Shown: one piece after another, positions 23,196 to 34,886 of the stretch
How positions within the stretch are numbered: the stretch's first letter is position 1
How the letters are laid out: the number at the start of each line of letters is the position of its first letter
DNA from: Lepus europaeus
Taxonomy: Eukaryota; Chordata; Mammalia; Lagomorpha; Leporidae
DNA: 64,000 nt
Direction of reading: 5' to 3'
NCBI RefSeq assembly: GCF_033115175.1
Contig: NC_084838.1
Location: 91,291,968-91,355,967, forward strand
Notes under the pieces: generated by a model
What the model saw: only the letters and a program-made list of their open reading frames with translations
Database searches by the model: none
Told to the model about the DNA's origin: nothing
Program-made: the position numbers and the translations under genes

Positions 23196-23939
23196 AACCC
23201 TTCAGAGCCTGGGCTCGCAGGCTCCCAGGATGCACTGATGCAGCCTCAAGACTTGTGTCCAGGGCAGAAGCCTGCAGGGCAGGAGTTAAACCTCAGGCTT
23301 AGGTATTTTGTCCTGATGGGTCCAGATTACATTCTGGGACACTGGCTACCACCGTTAATGTCACAGCACCATCTGAGGGCTCCGGCAGAGATGAAACCCC
23401 GGCGCTGCTAAGCCTACCTCACATCCATCGCTGGAGGAGATGCCCAATTGCGTCAGAGAACCATGAAAATAAAGGCACAGGTCTTCCCCGTCACGGTGCC
23501 GGAGACCTCTGGACCCTCGCCTGGGGTCCTTGCTCCTGCTGGCCCGGCCAGGCCGTGGAGCTCTTCCTACTGCATGTATCCCTGGCGGAGCCGAGGACAG
23601 CTTCCCTGTTCTTCACACTGTGCTTTAGACCTCTCCTGCCGTGGGGCGCAGCCTCCATGGAGCCAGTGGGCCTATCTGCCACCTGCTATGGCCAGGGACC
23701 TCAGAGTGCTTTCCCTGCTGAAGGGGCTGGAAATGGCCACCTCCGGTCTCCACAGCCCACGGGGAGGCTGAGCAGCGCGCACCTGAGTGGGGGACGGGGA
23801 ACCTGTATCTGTGACAGCCGGAGAAGGGGCTGCCTTGGGCACGCCAGAGCCTGCCAGTGTCCCCACCCTACCCTCCACACCACTGAGCCATCTGTATACC
23901 CAAGGCCAGCAAAAGGAGAGAGTGGACAGCCAACATCCC

Positions 23940-24114
23940 CTCTCCCCCAAAATATGTTTTATTCTTGCATTACGTTTGTGTTTCCAATCGTGAATACAAA
24001 ATGGTTAGAAAGTGGTTACAAAACAGTGTGAACTGGACACGAGAGCGGTGGGCTCTGAAGGTCGGTCACCTCTCCGCTCAGACGACGTGACTTGGGCCTG
24101 GCATCCGGACCGAC
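23940..24114 (-). other. WNK2: WNK2 proximal 3' UTR
   Basis: About 175 bases follow the TGA and end about 20 bases after an AATAAA, with G/T-rich sequence beyond. No repeat is present. This is a short but complete-looking 3' UTR; longer forms using further signals are possible. Confidence 0.7.
23958..23963 (-). promoter_or_regulatory. WNK2: Poly(A) signal AATAAA of WNK2 main 3' end
   Basis: A canonical hexamer lies on the minus strand about 150 bases past the WNK2 stop. The downstream sequence contains GATGTTGGCTG-type G/U-rich bases. Confidence 0.7.
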
Positions 24115-24140
24115 TCAGTCGGGCTTCTCACTCTCAGGAC
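24115..24140 (-). CDS. WNK2: WNK2 last coding exon (ends PESEKPD-stop)
   Basis: After the acceptor TTGTTTTCTAG, 26 bases encode a split glycine codon, PESEKPD and TGA at 24,115-24,117. The human C-terminus ends DPESEKPD, so one Asp-to-Gly change is seen at the split codon. The exon is too short to be found by ORF length and was located from the conserved terminal peptide and the phase. Confidence 0.93.
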
Positions 24141-25134
24141 CTAGAAAACAAGACCGCCACAGTTCATTAGCTGGCCACTGGGCACCGGCCTCTCCTGGGG
24201 GCCGGGCCTTGACCAGTCATGTGTGGCTGGCTCTCCCAGGTGATGCCTAAGCCAGGCCAGCCTATGTCCACACCCTATGCAGACAGGTCCTGTCCTTAGC
24301 ACAGGCCCCAGCAGCCTGTGGTCGGGTCATTTCCCTCACTGAGATGACTGCCCAAACCCAGACAGGGCAGCCTTGCTCCTCCATGGCCAGATCACCCAAG
24401 AGCCAGCAGCCCCTGGTACCCTGGGGCACGGTGAGTGAACGGTCGGTCCTCAACTTCCTTGCCTCTGCCCAGGGGTAGCACTGGGACAGGGGCTGCAGTG
24501 AAGTTGCAAGGTGCACTGGCTCTGGGACACAGTGCCCCTTCTCCTGAGCAGAGGTGTCCACTGCTACTGGACAGGGCAGGACACACCGGGCCGTCGGCTG
24601 AGTCAGTGTCAGCCCCGTGATGCAGGAGAGAAAGGTGCCCTGCACGAGCTGTTGGGGGAGGGCCAGCCAGTAATGCATAGAGAGGGGCCTCTCCCCAAAT
24701 CACCACCTGCCTTAAGGCTACGCCCCTGCTGGAAGGCCAGCACCCCTCAGGTGACCTGTGGTAATCCAGCCCCCAAGTCCTCGACAGAGGTGTCCCAACC
24801 TCCCAGGTGTTCCACCCACCAGGAAGAAAAGGATGCTGGGTACCATCCTGGGTCCTGCAGCTGGGCATTCTGGGAGGCAGCCCCAGCGTGGATGGGTCAG
24901 AGATGCCATTCAGCTGACCATGAGACTCTCCTCTCGTCTGTGCTTCTGAGCACAGCTCAGGTGCAGGGCAGACACCAGCATCCTTAGGGCCTCGCTCGCC
25001 ATGCCCTGGCTGGGTCCAACCTGGCGCCTTACTTGGCCTCCTCCATCCCCCAGCTCCCTGCTCAGTAATGTCCCCGTCCTCCCTACAGTCTGGTTTTATG
25101 TGGACAGAGGGTAAGAAAAAGATGTTGTTCCACA

Positions 25135-26525
25135 GTGTTTTCAAGCACAAGTGTTTATTTTCTCCTTCATATACACAGTCTCACGGGGGTCCCGCCATCG
25201 TGTGTGAGGAATGGACTCACAGGCAGAGGGAAGGAGCGGGCAGCCTCCATCACTGAGGGCTAGGGCTGAGAGCGCCCACTACAGAAGAGAGAAGTCTCAT
25301 CACAGCGTCTCCCCTGGCAAAAGGCTGCACAATGACCTGGAAAATCCAACTCTAACTGAATGGGTGGAATGATGTATTTAAACCAAAATAATCCTGCAGG
25401 TTCTTGTAAGCACAGCGGAACCAAACAGTTGCAGCAGGCTGCCAGACAGGCGGCCTTCCGCGGGAGGAGGCGGGGCCTTCGTCCCTGCCCAGGGCTAGCA
25501 GGTGCCTGTCTGAGACAGAGCCTGTCAGGGTCTCCAGGAGAGGGTCCTGCCATCAGCAGCCCCCATGCAAATCACGGAAGGGGCAGGCCAGTGGGCAGGA
25601 GGGGCTGTGCTAGGTGCTGCTGGGTATAGGGGCAGGTGTGAGTGCTGAGGCTCTGCACCTGTGTGCTCACAGCAGCCATGGGCTCTGGTGAGCTTTGCTC
25701 ACGGAGCATTTTCTGGTACGCTCCTCACAGCCCAGCTTCATTGCTGATATTCCTTACTGAGCAACTTGGCCACTGAGTAAGTCAAGGGCACCCCTCACCC
25801 CCCACCCTGCCCCGCCAGCCCCGCTCCAAGGGCCAAGTCCAGCCGGCCTAGCATTTGCAGCTGTTCCAATATATTCAAGACTGCCAATTCAGTTCTTTTG
25901 CTTTTTTTTAAAACAAAATATTTACAACAAAAAAACCAAAGATCAGGTTGGGAGACCATTCACACATCCGCAACTTAACACGGTAAATAAAGATACCAAT
26001 GCACAGGCCGGTTGTCAACAAAATACACCTTTTCTCATAAGTGATTTTTTTTAAAACGTCTCTTTCCATCAGGAAAAGCTGAAGTCAAGACCCTGCACTT
26101 GTGCGAGGTGATGGCATGGAGCTAACCGTTAACTCAAGGACAGGCGGTGGGTGTGAGCCACGTGCGGACCTAAGAGCGAAGCAGCCTGCAGCAACATCAA
26201 AAGCCAGTCTGGTTACTGCATGCTGCACCCCCGTGGCTGGGCCCTGTGCCCATGGTGGGAGGGAGGGGCACAGAGGCCAAAGCACAACCCACTTCCCCCG
26301 CACAGTTCAGCATGTTCCCTCCAGCCAGCGGCAGGGCAGAAGGCTATGTGATGTGGAGCCGGGAGGCAGGTGCGCTGACCACGGGTGGCCACAGGAACGC
26401 TGGCAACATGGGTGGGCCCCTCTGGGCTGCCCAGGGCCCCCATGACACAGGCACTGGAATCAGGCCTCCATACTGACCCAGAGGCAGTGCACAGGGCAAG
26501 GTGGGGACGCCGGAGCAGGCAGTAC
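25135..26525 (-). other. WNK2: Candidate WNK2 composite alternative terminal exon (after PTP)
   Basis: Read-through of the donor at 26,525 adds about 60 residues (GTACSGVPTLPCALPLGQYG...) to a stop at 26,344-26,346. The sequence below holds a repeat-free AT-rich block at 25,855-26,075 that includes TTGTAAATATTTTG-type UTR elements, and an AATAAA at 25,154-25,159. The whole 2.4-kb intron is free of SINE and LINE copies, in contrast to its neighbours. That fits a retained, transcribed 3' UTR. Confidence 0.5.
25154..25159 (-). promoter_or_regulatory. WNK2: Intronic poly(A) signal AATAAA
   Basis: The minus-strand context is GAGAATAAACACTTGTGC, followed by a G/T-containing ACTGTGG. It would end the composite exon described at 25,135-26,525. 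Confidence 0.45.
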
Positions 26526-26637
26526 CTGGTGTGGGCACGGGGAGGGCTGGGGTGGCTCCAGGAATGGCTGCGGTGCACAGAGGGCCGGGCACTGGGGCCA
26601 GACATGGCATCCCCATTCCTGCTCGAGCTGTTGGCAT
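26526..26637 (-). CDS. WNK2: WNK2 penultimate coding exon (MPTARAGMGMP...)
   Basis: This 112-bp exon lies after TCTGTCCCACAG and ends CCAG|GTACTG, phase 0 in and phase 1 out. It encodes MPTARAGMGMPCLAPVPGPL, then CTAAIPGATPALPVPTP. It corresponds to the human segment with PRAGVGMPRLPPAPGPL. The frame continues open past the donor to a stop at 26,344-26,346, which gives an alternative C-terminus. Confidence 0.94.
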
Positions 26638-27029
26638 CTGTGGGACAGAGACAGAGAGGAAGGTACACAAGGCTGCAATCAGCTGGCCTCTCCTCATGGC
26701 TCTGGGGTCCCTGCGGTGTCCCTTAGGATAGAGTGGTCCCCGCCCTGCTGCAGACAAGCATCCCCAGGGCTGGCACCAGGGAGATGGTATAGCCAGGCCA
26801 ACTTTGGGCTGTGTACCCAGGCCGTCCACAGGCCAGAACAGGCCTCAGAGCTGGACCCTTCCACTCCGCTGATACCCAGGCCTCTTGCTTGACTTGTGCT
26901 ATGGCTGGGATGTGACTGGGGAAGGATTTGTGCAGTGAGGCCTGGTCCTCAGTGTAGTGGTATGGCACAGTGGAACCTTCAAAAGCTGGGGCCCAGTGGG
27001 AGGTCTGCTGGCCACTGGGGACTGCCCTT

Positions 27030-27235
27030 AAAAGAAACTGTGGGAGCCCAGCCTCTCTCTGGCTGCCTGTTTACAACATGCTCACTCCTTCCCTCTGCTG
27101 TTAAGCCCTCACTAGAGCTCTACCAGTGGGACCACCCAAGCTTGGGCTCTTGGCCTCCAGAACTGTGCACTGAATAAACTCCTTTTCTTTATAAAGTCAG
27201 CCTGACTCAGGTATTTCATTACAAAGAATAAAAAG
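27030..27235 (+). repeat. MaLR-type LTR fragment in WNK2 intron
   Basis: Contains CTCCAGAACTGTG, AATAAACTCC and CAGGTATTTCATTAC in the order of MaLR LTR 3' ends. Confidence 0.65.
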
Positions 27236-27829
27236 GCAGACCAGTGCCTGGGCATAGCAACTGTGCTGGGCGGGATGGCAAGGCAGTCCCTCCCTTGTGC
27301 TGTCAGTCAATGGAAAAGCCACGAAGGAGAGGGAAAGGGGCAGCCAGTGGCTCCTGGAGCCAGCGTGGCATGAGACAGAAACCTTCTGAGGCTATCCCAA
27401 GAAAAGAGGTCACAGACCACAGCCTTCAACACTCAAAAAGCAAATGTTGGCAAATAGAGTCCAGGGACTACAGAAAAGACAAAACATCCCCACCTGTCAG
27501 GGTTGCCCCAGGAATGCCAGGTTGCTGTCCCGCCGGGAACCACTATGCCTCACTCCAGTAAGGACCCTGTAGATGCAGGGCGAGCTCTCCACAGCCCCAC
27601 ACCCTCATACAAAGCACCCTCAGAGGCAGGCTGAGAGGGAGCCTTCCCTTAGAGCAAGGCCTCCTCAAAGCTGACAGCCAAGCCCTTCTGGTGGTGAAAC
27701 ACCAAATGCTTCCCAAAGCTCCGTAACACTTCCTGTCAACACTCCAGGGAAGGTCCAGCCTAGGCTAGAAGAGGAATAAGGTACAGCCTGCAAAGGCAAA
27801 AGGGAAACTATGTGCAGATGACAAGACTG

Positions 27830-28160
27830 TGTATGGAGACAAGCCCCATGAATGGACAAGCCAGTTTCTAGAACTAAGAAGCCAATCAAGGCTGACCTGC
27901 AACCACATTTCCATATACTGGCAACATACAACTGGAAAAGCAAACTGAAAGAACAGATCCCAAGACATCAACCATCTAGAGATAAACTGAAAGATGTGGA
28001 ACTACTATTCACCAAAGATAAAGAGCAGAGACACCATCTTTGTAGGAACGCTCAATAATGGTGATCTATCACATCACATTCAGCTGATCAACAGGTGTAA
28101 TGTGCTCTCAGTTGAAATCCTAGCAGGTCATCTTGTACAGAGTAACAAGCTGTTCCTGAA
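27830..28160 (+). repeat. LINE-1 ORF2 fragment
   Basis: Decayed ORF2 sequence just before the Tigger-like element. Confidence 0.6.
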
Positions 28161-28164
28161 AGCT

Positions 28165-28468
28165 ATAGTGTCCCCTTCATTTATCTGCACTGACACTCTC
28201 CACGGCTTCCGTTAGCTGTAGTCAACCACAGTCTGAAAATAGTAAATGCACAGTGCCAGAAATAAACAATTCATGTTTTAAACTCTGTGCTGTGCTGAGT
28301 AGTGTGACAAAATCTGGGACCATGTGTCTCCGTCCTGCCTGGACCATGACTGGATCCAGCATAATCATGTTGTATGCTTGCATGGGCAGGGTAGAAATAA
28401 TATATATAGAGTCTGATGCCACCTGCGGTTTCGGGCATCCACTGCAGGCAAAGGGGCACTTCTCTCTG
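28165..28468 (+). repeat. Tigger/MER2-like DNA transposon, internally deleted
   Basis: The 5' part with AGTCAACCACAGTCTGAAAA, CCAGAAATAAACAATTCATG and AGTAGTGTGACAAAATCT runs directly into the 3' part TGCGGTTTCGGGCATCCACT. The transposase region is missing, as in MER2-type non-autonomous elements. Confidence 0.7.
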
Positions 28469-28469
28469 C

Positions 28470-28812
28470 AAACATTTATTTATTTATTTATTTTTGACAG
28501 GCAGAGTTAGACAGTGAGATAGAGAAGAGACAGAGAGAAAGGTCTTCCTTCCATTGGTTCACCCCCAAATGGCTGCTACGGCCGGTGCACTGCGCCGATC
28601 CGAAGCCAGGAGCCAGGTGCTTCCTCCTGGTCTCCCATGCGGGTTCAGGGCCCAAGCATTTGGGCCATCCTCCACTGCCCTCCTGGGCCACAGCAGAGAG
28701 CTGGACTGGAAAAGGAACAACGGGGACAGAATCTGGCACCCCAACCGGGACTAGAACCCGGGGTGCCAGTGCTGCAGGTGGAGGATTAGCCTAGTGAGCT
28801 GCGGCACCGGCC
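28470..28812 (-). repeat. CSINE, young subfamily
   Basis: Full-length reverse copy with a target-site duplication TCTCTGCAAACATT; it cuts off the end of the Tigger-like element. Confidence 0.95.
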
Positions 28813-29199
28813 TCTCTGCAAACATTAAAACAGAAAAATCAAGACATTCTTAGAGATTAGCATTACAGGTCTTACCTCCATTAAAACTCACAGCACAGCT
28901 ACAGTAATTGAGAGTGTGGTATTGCCAATAAAGATAAAAGAATGGCTAACGGAAACAAAACTGCAAGTTCAGAAACACATTTACATATACATGGCCCCCC
29001 TGACAAATGTCTGCAATCAGTGCCATCCATGTGCAAAGAATGCTGGAACCATCAGCAATGCACACAGAAAAATCACCAAATCGTACACAGGTTAACCTGA
29101 GATGACTCACAGGCCTGAATACAATAGCCAAAATCACAAACCTAGAAAAAAAAAAATTAAAGCCTCTGCCATTTCACCATTCAGTAATGCAAAACGACA

Positions 29200-29810
29200 T
29201 AGGACAGGTGTTTGGTGTAGTGGATAAGACATCACTTGGGACACCTGCATCCCCACATCAGAATTCCTAGTTTGAGTTCTCGCTCTCCTTTTTTCTTTTT
29301 GTTTAAAATTCATTTATTTATTATTTGAAAGGCAGAGAGAGGTCTTTCATCTGCTGGTTCACCCCCAAATAGCCACAACAGCAGGAACTGGGCTGATCTG
29401 AAGCCAGGAGCTTCTTCCAGGTCTCCCATGTGGGTGCAGGGGCCCAAGGACTTGAGCCATCCTCTACTGCTTTCCTAGGCCATAGCAGAGGGCTGGATTG
29501 GACGTGGAGCAGCCGGGACTCAACCCGGCACCGATATGGGATGCTGGCCCTGTAGGCGGTGGCTTTACCCGCTACGCCACAGCACTGCCCTTCCCCTTGC
29601 CTCGCTCTCCTTCTAATCCAGCTTCCAGCTAACGTGCACCTTGAGAGGCAGCAGATGATGGCTCAAGTCGTTGACTTCCTGGTACCCAGTGGGAGGCATA
29701 GACTGAGCTCCTGGTTCTGGTTTTGGCCTGCCCTAGCCCTGGTTATTGCAAGCATCCGGGGAAGGAACCAATGGATGGAAGAGCTCACTGTCTTTCAAAT
29801 ACAAATGAAA
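29200..29810 (+). repeat. CSINE (older type) split by a nested CSINE
   Basis: The head half is at 29,200-29,291 and the tail half at 29,600-29,800, in the same orientation, interrupted by a reverse copy. Confidence 0.9.
29292..29599 (-). repeat. CSINE nested in another CSINE
   Basis: Reverse copy with a target-site duplication CTCGCTCTCCTT (29,280-29,291 and 29,601-29,612) inside the older plus-strand copy. Confidence 0.92.
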
Positions 29811-30196
29811 ATTAAAAGTGAAAAAAGTCACAGATTGGTAGAAGACATCCATGCAATATATGACAAAAGATATAGGACAAAATCCCTCAAATCAGTAAAA
29901 AGATAAGCAAGTTAACTTTTAATGGTCAATATCCTTGACCAGCACTTTATAAAAGATGGCAGATAAGAATATGAAAAGATGATCACAGGCAAACTGAAAA
30001 CAATAATAAGAAGCCTACTACCCTTCAAATTCTTATCACAAATTTTCAAATATCCTACACAAAATCTATTTAAAAAAACTCATAAGACAAGGCAATACAG
30101 AGAAAATGCAGCTGACAGAGAAAACAGAAACAAATACTATGTGAAGATACAAAACTGAGAATTTTGATTGAGTTGGAAGCTATTTATTTACTTATT

Positions 30197-30520
30197 AAAG
30201 ATTTATTTATTTATTTAAAAGAGTTACATAAAATCAGAGTGACAGAGAGAGACAGAGAGATCTTTCATCTGCTGGTTCACTCCCCAGATGGCAACACTGA
30301 CTGGGGTTGGGCCAGGCCAAAGCCAGGATCCAGGAGCTTTTCCCCAGTCTCCTACATGGGTGCAGGGGCCCAAGGACTTGGATCATCTTCTGCTGCTCTT
30401 CCAGGTGCAGTTGCAGGGAGCTGGATCAGAAGTGGAGCAGCCAGGACTTGAACCAGTGCCCATTTGGGATGCTGGCATTGCAGGCTGTGACTTAACCCAC
30501 CATGCCACAGTGCCAGCCCC
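30197..30520 (-). repeat. CSINE, old subfamily
   Basis: Full-length reverse copy. Confidence 0.9.
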
Positions 30521-30550
30521 AGAAGCTATTTAAAAAAAGGATATAGCCTG

Positions 30551-30820
30551 GGACCAGCATTGTGGCATAGCAGGTAAAGCCGCCACCTATGGCGCCAGCA
30601 TCCCATATGAGCACCAGTTTGAGACCTGGCTACTCCATTTCCCTGCTATGGCCTGGGAAAGCAGTAGAAGATGGCCCAAGTCCTTGGGCCCCTGCACCGT
30701 GTGGGAGACCAGGAAGAAGCTCCTGGCTCCTGGCTTTGGATAGGCCAGTTCCGGCTGTTGCGGCCATTTGAGGAGTGAACCAGCAGATCAAAGACCTCTC
30801 TTTCTCTGCCTCTGCCTCTC
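30551..30820 (+). repeat. CSINE, old subfamily
   Basis: Plus-strand copy with near-complete head and body. Confidence 0.9.
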
Positions 30821-30821
30821 T

Positions 30822-30945
30822 GAGGTCCCTGCCACCCACATGGAAGGCACAGATTAAGTTCTGGCCTCCTGGTTCCAGCCTGGCCTGGACCTAGATGTTG
30901 CAGGCAATTGGGGATGAAATAAATGGGTAATAGACATTAACTCAA
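30822..30945 (+). repeat. CSINE 3' fragment
   Basis: Only the second half (GGTCCCTGCCACCCACATGG onwards) is present, joined directly to the preceding copy. Confidence 0.8.
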
Positions 30946-30955
30946 AGAAACAGCT

Positions 30956-31240
30956 GGGGCTGGCATTGTGGCACAGTGGGTTAAGCCTCCGCCTACAATG
31001 CTAGCATTCCATATGAATGTTGGCTCAAGTCCCTGCTGCTCCACTTCTGATCCAGCTCCCTGCCAACACACCTGGGAAAGCAGTGGAACACAGCCCAAGT
31101 ACCAGCCCCAGCTGTTGCACGCATTTTTTGGGGGGTGGGGTTGGGGGAGTGAACCAACAGATAGATGATATCTCTCGCTTTTTCTCTCCCTGTAACTCTG
31201 CCTTTCAAATAATTAAATAAAACCTAAAAAAAAAAAAAAA
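30956..31240 (+). repeat. CSINE, old subfamily
   Basis: Body partly deleted; poly(A) tail of about 18 A. Confidence 0.9.
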
Positions 31241-31253
31241 AAAGAAGTATTTG

Positions 31254-31495
31254 GGGCCAGCACTGTGGTGTCGTGTGTTAGGCTACTGCCTATATGGATG
31301 ACTGTGAATCACGGCTACTCCAATTCTGATCCAGCTCCCTGCTAATGCGCCTGGGAAAGCAGTGGAGAATGGCCCAGGTGCTTGGGCCTTGCACCTACAC
31401 GGGAGACTCAGAGGAGGCTCCTGGCTCTTGGCTCCAGCCTGGCCTAACCCCAGCAGTGGCAGCCATTTGAGGAATGAACCAACAAATGCAATCTT
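31254..31495 (+). repeat. CSINE, old subfamily
   Basis: Third plus-strand copy in a row; tail truncated. Confidence 0.87.
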
Positions 31496-31623
31496 AACCA
31501 GTTTTAAAAAACTAAAATAATACAAAGTATCTTTCCAACAGTGAATGAAATTAGAAATCAATAACAAAAGAATAACAGAAAACTCACACATGTATAGAAA
31601 TTAACATACTCTTAACACTCAAG

Positions 31624-31945
31624 GGGCTGGCGCTGTGGTATAGCAGGTAAAGCCACCACCTGAAGTGCCAGCATCCCATCAAGTCCAAGCTGCTCCACTT
31701 CCAATCCAGCTCCCTACTGATGGCGTGGGAGAAGCAGCGGAGGATGGTCCAAATGCTTGGGCCCCTGCACCCATGTAGGGAGACTGAGAAGAAGCTCCTG
31801 GCTCCTGGCTTCGGATTGGCCCAGTTCCAGCTGTTGTGACCATTTGGTGAGTACGCCAGTGGATGGAAGACCTCTCTCTCTCTCTCTCTCTCTCTGCTCT
31901 TTGTAACTCTGCCTTTCAAATAAATAAATAAATCTTTAAAAAAAT
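31624..31945 (+). repeat. CSINE, old subfamily
   Basis: Full-length with a (TC)n run and an (AAAT)n tail. Confidence 0.92.
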
Positions 31946-33006
31946 ACTCAAAAGAGTCAAAGAAATAATCAGAAAGAAAATATATCCAAAAAGAAGAAAG
32001 ATATCAAATTGCTAACCTAACTGTATACCCTGAGGAACTAGAAAAAAGAAGAGCAAAGTAACCCAAACCTAGCAGAAGGAAGGAAATAATAAAGATTACA
32101 GCAGAGATAAACAAAACTGAAGAACCAATTACAACCCAAAAGTTGTTTCCCAGAAAATATAAACAAAACTGACAGTTTTACCTACTAAATTAGATATATT
32201 TATGAAATGGACAAACTCCTAGAAACACAGAAACTACCAATATAACCCAGGAAGGAACAGACTTGTAACACACAGTGAGACTGTCACTAATGGAAAACCT
32301 TTCAACAAAGAAAAATCTAGGACCAGATGGCTCCACTGGTGAATTATACCATTTAAGGAATTAATGCCAATCATCCTTAAGCTCCCAAAACCTTGAGCAA
32401 GGAGGGAATGCTTTCTAATCCATTCTACAGGGCCAGCATCATTTTGATACCATAGCCACATAAAGACTTCTCAAGAAAATTATAGACCGATAACTCTGAT
32501 GTATTCTGATACAAAAATCCTGAATACAACTCTAGCAAATTTAATTCAGTAGCCTGAATTAGAAGGATTATGCATCACAACCAGGTAGGGTGTGTCCCAG
32601 GAAGGCAAAGGTGGCTCAATAAATGAGAACCATCCAATGCGACACACAACAATAAGAGCATCAAGAATAAAAAACATCATCTCAATTAATGCAGAAAAAA
32701 CTTGTAACAAAATTCAGCACCTCCTCTGTTTGATAAAAAGCATTTACTAAATGAAGAAAACACAGAAACTTCTTCAACGTGATAAAGGTGATCTATGACA
32801 AACCTGCAGTGAATATGGGATCAGTAGTCAAAGACTGACAGCTTTTCCTTTAAGACCAGGAACAAGAAAAGGATGTCCTTTTGAGCCTCTTCTATGTAAC
32901 ACAGTACTGGAAGTTCTTGTCATAGAAATTACACAAGAAAAAGAAAGAAAATGTATCTGAATCGGAATCCAAGGAGTTAAGTGATTCCTGTTAAAAAATA
33001 ACACGA

Positions 33007-33305
33007 GGGCAGGCATTTGGCCTAGTTGTTAAGACACCTGCCTCCCCGTCAGAGCTCCTGGGGTGAATCCTGGCTCTGCCCAACTGCAGCTTCTTGCCAA
33101 TGTGCACTGTGGGAGGTGCATGGGGATGGTTCAAATCGCTGGGTTCTGTCCATCCACATGGGGACTCCAGATTGCATTCTGGGCTCCTGGCTTCAGTCTG
33201 GTCCAGTCCTGGCTGTTGTGGGCATCTGGGGAGTGAACCAGTGGATGGGAGAGATCTGTCTCTCTGTGTGTTTGCCTTTCAAATCAATGAATGAATTTTT
33301 AAAGA
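33007..33305 (+). repeat. CSINE, older type
   Basis: GCAGGCATTTGGCCTAGT head variant inside plus-strand LINE-1. Confidence 0.9.
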
Positions 33306-34220
33306 TAATGAGATCTCATATGTAGATAAATCTAAAGAATGCACAAAACAACAATTAAAAATAGTGAATTCAGCAGAGTTGCAGGATACAAAATCAATAT
33401 GCAAAAATCAGTTGTATTCCTATACTTTAGCCTTGAACAGTCCAAAAAGGAAATTAAGAAAATAATTCTATTTACAACAGCATCAAAAGGAACAAAATAT
33501 TTAGGAATAAATTCAACAAATGAGTTGAACAACTTATATATGAAAACTATAGAATATTGCCAAACAAAATTAAAGACATAAATAAACGAAGAGACATTCC
33601 ATGTTCATGGATTGCTGACTTGATGCTATAAAATGTCCATATGACCCAAAGAAATATGCAGCTAATGCAATCCCTATCGAAATTTCAAAGGCATATTTTT
33701 AAGAAACAGCAAAATTCATCCTTAAATTCATGTTAATTCTCAAGGATTAATTCTCAACAGAATTAAATTGGAGGGCTCTTACCTCCTAACTTCAAAATTC
33801 ATCACAAGAATAACAGTAATAGGATAGATATATAGACTAGAATTGAATAGAGAATGCAGAAATAAACTATGCCTATGGTCAACTGATTTGACAAGAGTAT
33901 CAAGACCATTCTGTAAGGAAAAAGGACAGTTGTTTCAACAAATTCTGCTGAGAAAATGGAACATGCCCATACAAGAGAACAAAGTTGGAGCCTGGCTTTA
34001 AAACATACACAAAAATTAAATGAAAGACTACACATACGAGATAATACTATAAACTCTTAGAAGACAGGGGAAAATCATCATGACACTGCATTTGGTAATG
34101 ATTTCATGGATATGACACAAAAAGCATAGGCAAAAATAGAAAAAAAAAAAAAAACCACCAAACTACACATCACAGAAATTCAAAACTTCTGGGTATGGAA
34201 GGACACTATCAAGAAAGTGA

Positions 34221-34565
34221 GGCCGGCGCCGCGGCTCAATAGGCTAATCCTCCGCCTCGCGGCGCCGGCACACCGGGTTCTAGTCCCGGTTGGGGCACCG
34301 GATTCTGTCCTGGTTGCCCCTCTTCCAGTCCAGCTCTCTGCTGTGGCCCGGGAAGGCAGAGGAGGATGGCCCAAGTGCTTGGGCCCTGCACCCCATGGGA
34401 GACCAGGATGAGCACCTGGCTCCTGGCTTTGGATCAGTGCGGTGCGCCGGCCGCAGAGCACCGGCCGCGGCGGCCATTGGAGGGTGAACCAACGGCAAAA
34501 GGAAGACCTTTCTCTCTGTCTCTCTCTCTCTCACTGTCCACTCTGCCTGTAAAAAAAAAAAAAAA
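34221..34565 (+). repeat. CSINE, young subfamily
   Basis: Near-consensus young copy with a short target-site duplication AAAGTGA, inserted in LINE-1. Confidence 0.95.
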
Positions 34566-34830
34566 GTGAAAGAGCCTAGTGAATGAAAGAAAGTATTTGC
34601 AAATCACATAGCTGATAAGGAATTGGTCACCAGTATATAGAAAGAATTTCTACAACTTTATAACAAACCTCAAAACCTAAATAAAAAAAGGGCAAGAAGC
34701 ACACATTTTTCCAAAGAAGATATATAAACAGCCAGTAGCCACATGAGAAGATGCTCAATGTCACTAGTCCTTAGGGACATAAAAATCAGAACCATAACAA
34801 GACACGACTCCATACCCATCAGGATAACTT

Positions 34831-34886
34831 GTTTTTTTTTGTTTTTTTTTTTTTGTTTGTTTGTTTTTTTTTGTTTTTTTTTTTTA
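34831..34886 (+). repeat. T-rich (TTTTG)n low-complexity run
   Basis: About 55 bases of T with regular G, inside the LINE-1 3' end. Confidence 0.9.

Larger units (their letters stand above)
21645..23935. other. Unique region just downstream of WNK2
   Basis: GC-moderate DNA with no SINE or LINE. It holds an inverted pair (22,300-22,455 against 23,040-23,195) and a short CAG-type microsatellite at 22,434-22,451. No convincing exon was found. Confidence 0.5.

Noticed and set aside
33339..33581. Clear reverse-transcriptase-like peptide
   Set aside because: It is a truncated LINE-1 ORF2 piece with stops on both sides, not a functional reverse transcriptase or a new defence system.
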